NCBI GenBank assembly: GCA_026984715.1
Contig: JALSRO010000034.1
Location: forward strand, 1 to 5,388
Source: Chromatiales bacterium
GTDB taxonomy: Bacteria > Pseudomonadota > Gammaproteobacteria > Thiohalospirales > Thiohalospiraceae
Length of the DNA: 5,388 bases
Reading direction: 5' to 3'
Part shown: positions 4,743-5,388 of the stretch, piece after piece
Numbering within the stretch: the first letter of the stretch is position 1
Layout: each line of letters opens with the position of its first letter
The notes under the pieces: generated by a model
The model's input: only the letters and a program-made list of their open reading frames with translations
The model's database searches: none
What the model was told of the DNA's origin: nothing
Translations under genes and position numbers: made by a program

Positions 4743-5388
4743 ATGTTCACGAGTTCATTCGTCAAATCGCTCACCACACTCCTTCTGATATTTGCCTTGG
4801 GAGGCTGCCAGAGCATTCCGCCCGACGGACCAGCAAGACCCGTCGATGAAAACAGCCGTCCTACAGACAGCGAAAGCCCGGCAAGTATCGACAACACCTG
4901 TGCTCCTTCCGTCGACAGAAGGGACTACCCGGTCGGGCCCGGACAACGTTACAGCTCGCTTTCACAAGTACCCTGGGATGCTCTCGGCCCCGGCGACACG
5001 GTGCGTATCCACTACCGTGCCGAGCCCTACCGCGAGAAGATCATAATCAGCACCAACGGCACCGAGGAGAGACCCATCCGGGTGTGTGGCGTGGCCGGCC
5101 CCAGCGGCGAACGCCCCATCCTGGATGGCGACGGAGCAGTGAACGACCCCGACGATGCCTCCGCCTACGGCACCTACAGACCCATGGAGGGGCTGGCGAT
5201 GGTGATGCTCTGGAACCGTGACTACGACCTCAAGGTCCACGACATCATCATCGACGGGCTCCACATCCGAAACGCCAGGAACGAGTTCCGCTACACTCGC
5301 ATGGACGGCTCCACCTCCCGCTACGAAGAGGGTGCCGCCTGCATCCGCATCCAGGCGGCGGACAACGTGGTGCTCCGCAACAACGAGC
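4743..5388 (+). CDS. Lipoprotein with parallel beta-helix-like domain (3' end beyond window)
   Basis: The frame runs 215 codons from the ATG at 4743 to the right edge without a stop. GAGG (4731-4734) sits 8 bases before the start, and an in-frame TGA at 4713 closes the frame upstream. Residues 1-21 are a lipoprotein signal peptide: a lysine at 8, a hydrophobic core (LTTLLLIFAL) and the lipobox LGGC with C22 as the lipidated cysteine. Q23 at position +2 would favour outer-membrane sorting by the Lol rule known from enterobacteria. Residues 23-60 are a Pro/Asp/Ser-rich linker. Then LGPGDTVRIHYRAEPYREKI (81-100), PIRVCGVAGP (111-120) and PILDGDG (125-131) resemble the first turns of right-handed parallel beta-helix proteins. 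HDIIIDGLHIRNA (166-178) and IRIQAADNVVLRNNE (201-215) look like further coils. This fold is used by many polysaccharide lyases and epimerases, but no catalytic residues can be assigned from the part seen. By context it may process or bind the exported polysaccharide. Confidence 0.85.
   Translation, partial: MFTSSFVKSLTTLLLIFALGGCQSIPPDGPARPVDENSRPTDSESPASIDNTCAPSVDRRDYPVGPGQRYSSLSQVPWDALGPGDTVRIHYRAEPYREKIIISTNGTEERPIRVCGVAGPSGERPILDGDGAVNDPDDASAYGTYRPMEGLAMVMLWNRDYDLKVHDIIIDGLHIRNARNEFRYTRMDGSTSRYEEGAACIRIQAADNVVLRNNE

Noticed and set aside
4962..5264. Minus-strand open frame of 100 codons rich in Val, Asp and His
   Set aside because: It is antisense to the lipoprotein gene, which has a signal peptide, a ribosome binding site and a recognisable fold pattern.

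Overview
The window looks like part of a bacterial extracellular-polysaccharide or surface-glycan locus, most likely from a Gram-negative proteobacterium. The pointers are a moderately GC-rich base composition (judged by eye, not computed), tightly packed genes joined by ATGA stop/start overlaps, a lipoprotein with a Gram-negative style lipobox, and one possible sigma-54 type promoter. I cannot name a genus or species from the sequence.

Layout. Two genes run leftward from a divergent control region. These are a compact NodB-type polysaccharide deacetylase (1338 to 661) and, overlapping it by 4 bases, a family 4-like glycosyltransferase (664 to the left edge, cut off by the window). A long stretch of 852 bases without a convincing gene follows (1339-2190). 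It holds a weak leftward promoter candidate, a sigma-54-like rightward candidate and several short hairpins. Two genes then run rightward, again with a 4-base ATGA overlap: a BioF2/FemAB-like GNAT acyltransferase (2191-3396) and a class I SAM-dependent methyltransferase (3393-4307). A second non-coding stretch (4308-4742) holds a two-copy imperfect direct repeat, an AT-rich inverted repeat and GC-rich hairpins. The last gene (4743 to the right edge, incomplete) encodes a lipoprotein whose sequence resembles the start of a right-handed parallel beta-helix protein, a fold common in polysaccharide lyases and epimerases.

How the genes may work together (inference). The glycosyltransferase would add a sugar to a growing glycan. 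The deacetylase and the GNAT protein would remove and add acyl groups on sugars. The methyltransferase would cap or decorate the product. The beta-helix lipoprotein would act on the exported polymer or bind it at the envelope. None of the sugar substrates can be read from this window.

I see no rRNA, tRNA, CRISPR array, transposase or phage gene. No clearly new system stands out. The most unusual material is in the two long non-coding regions, and it is supported only by short repeats and hairpins seen by eye.
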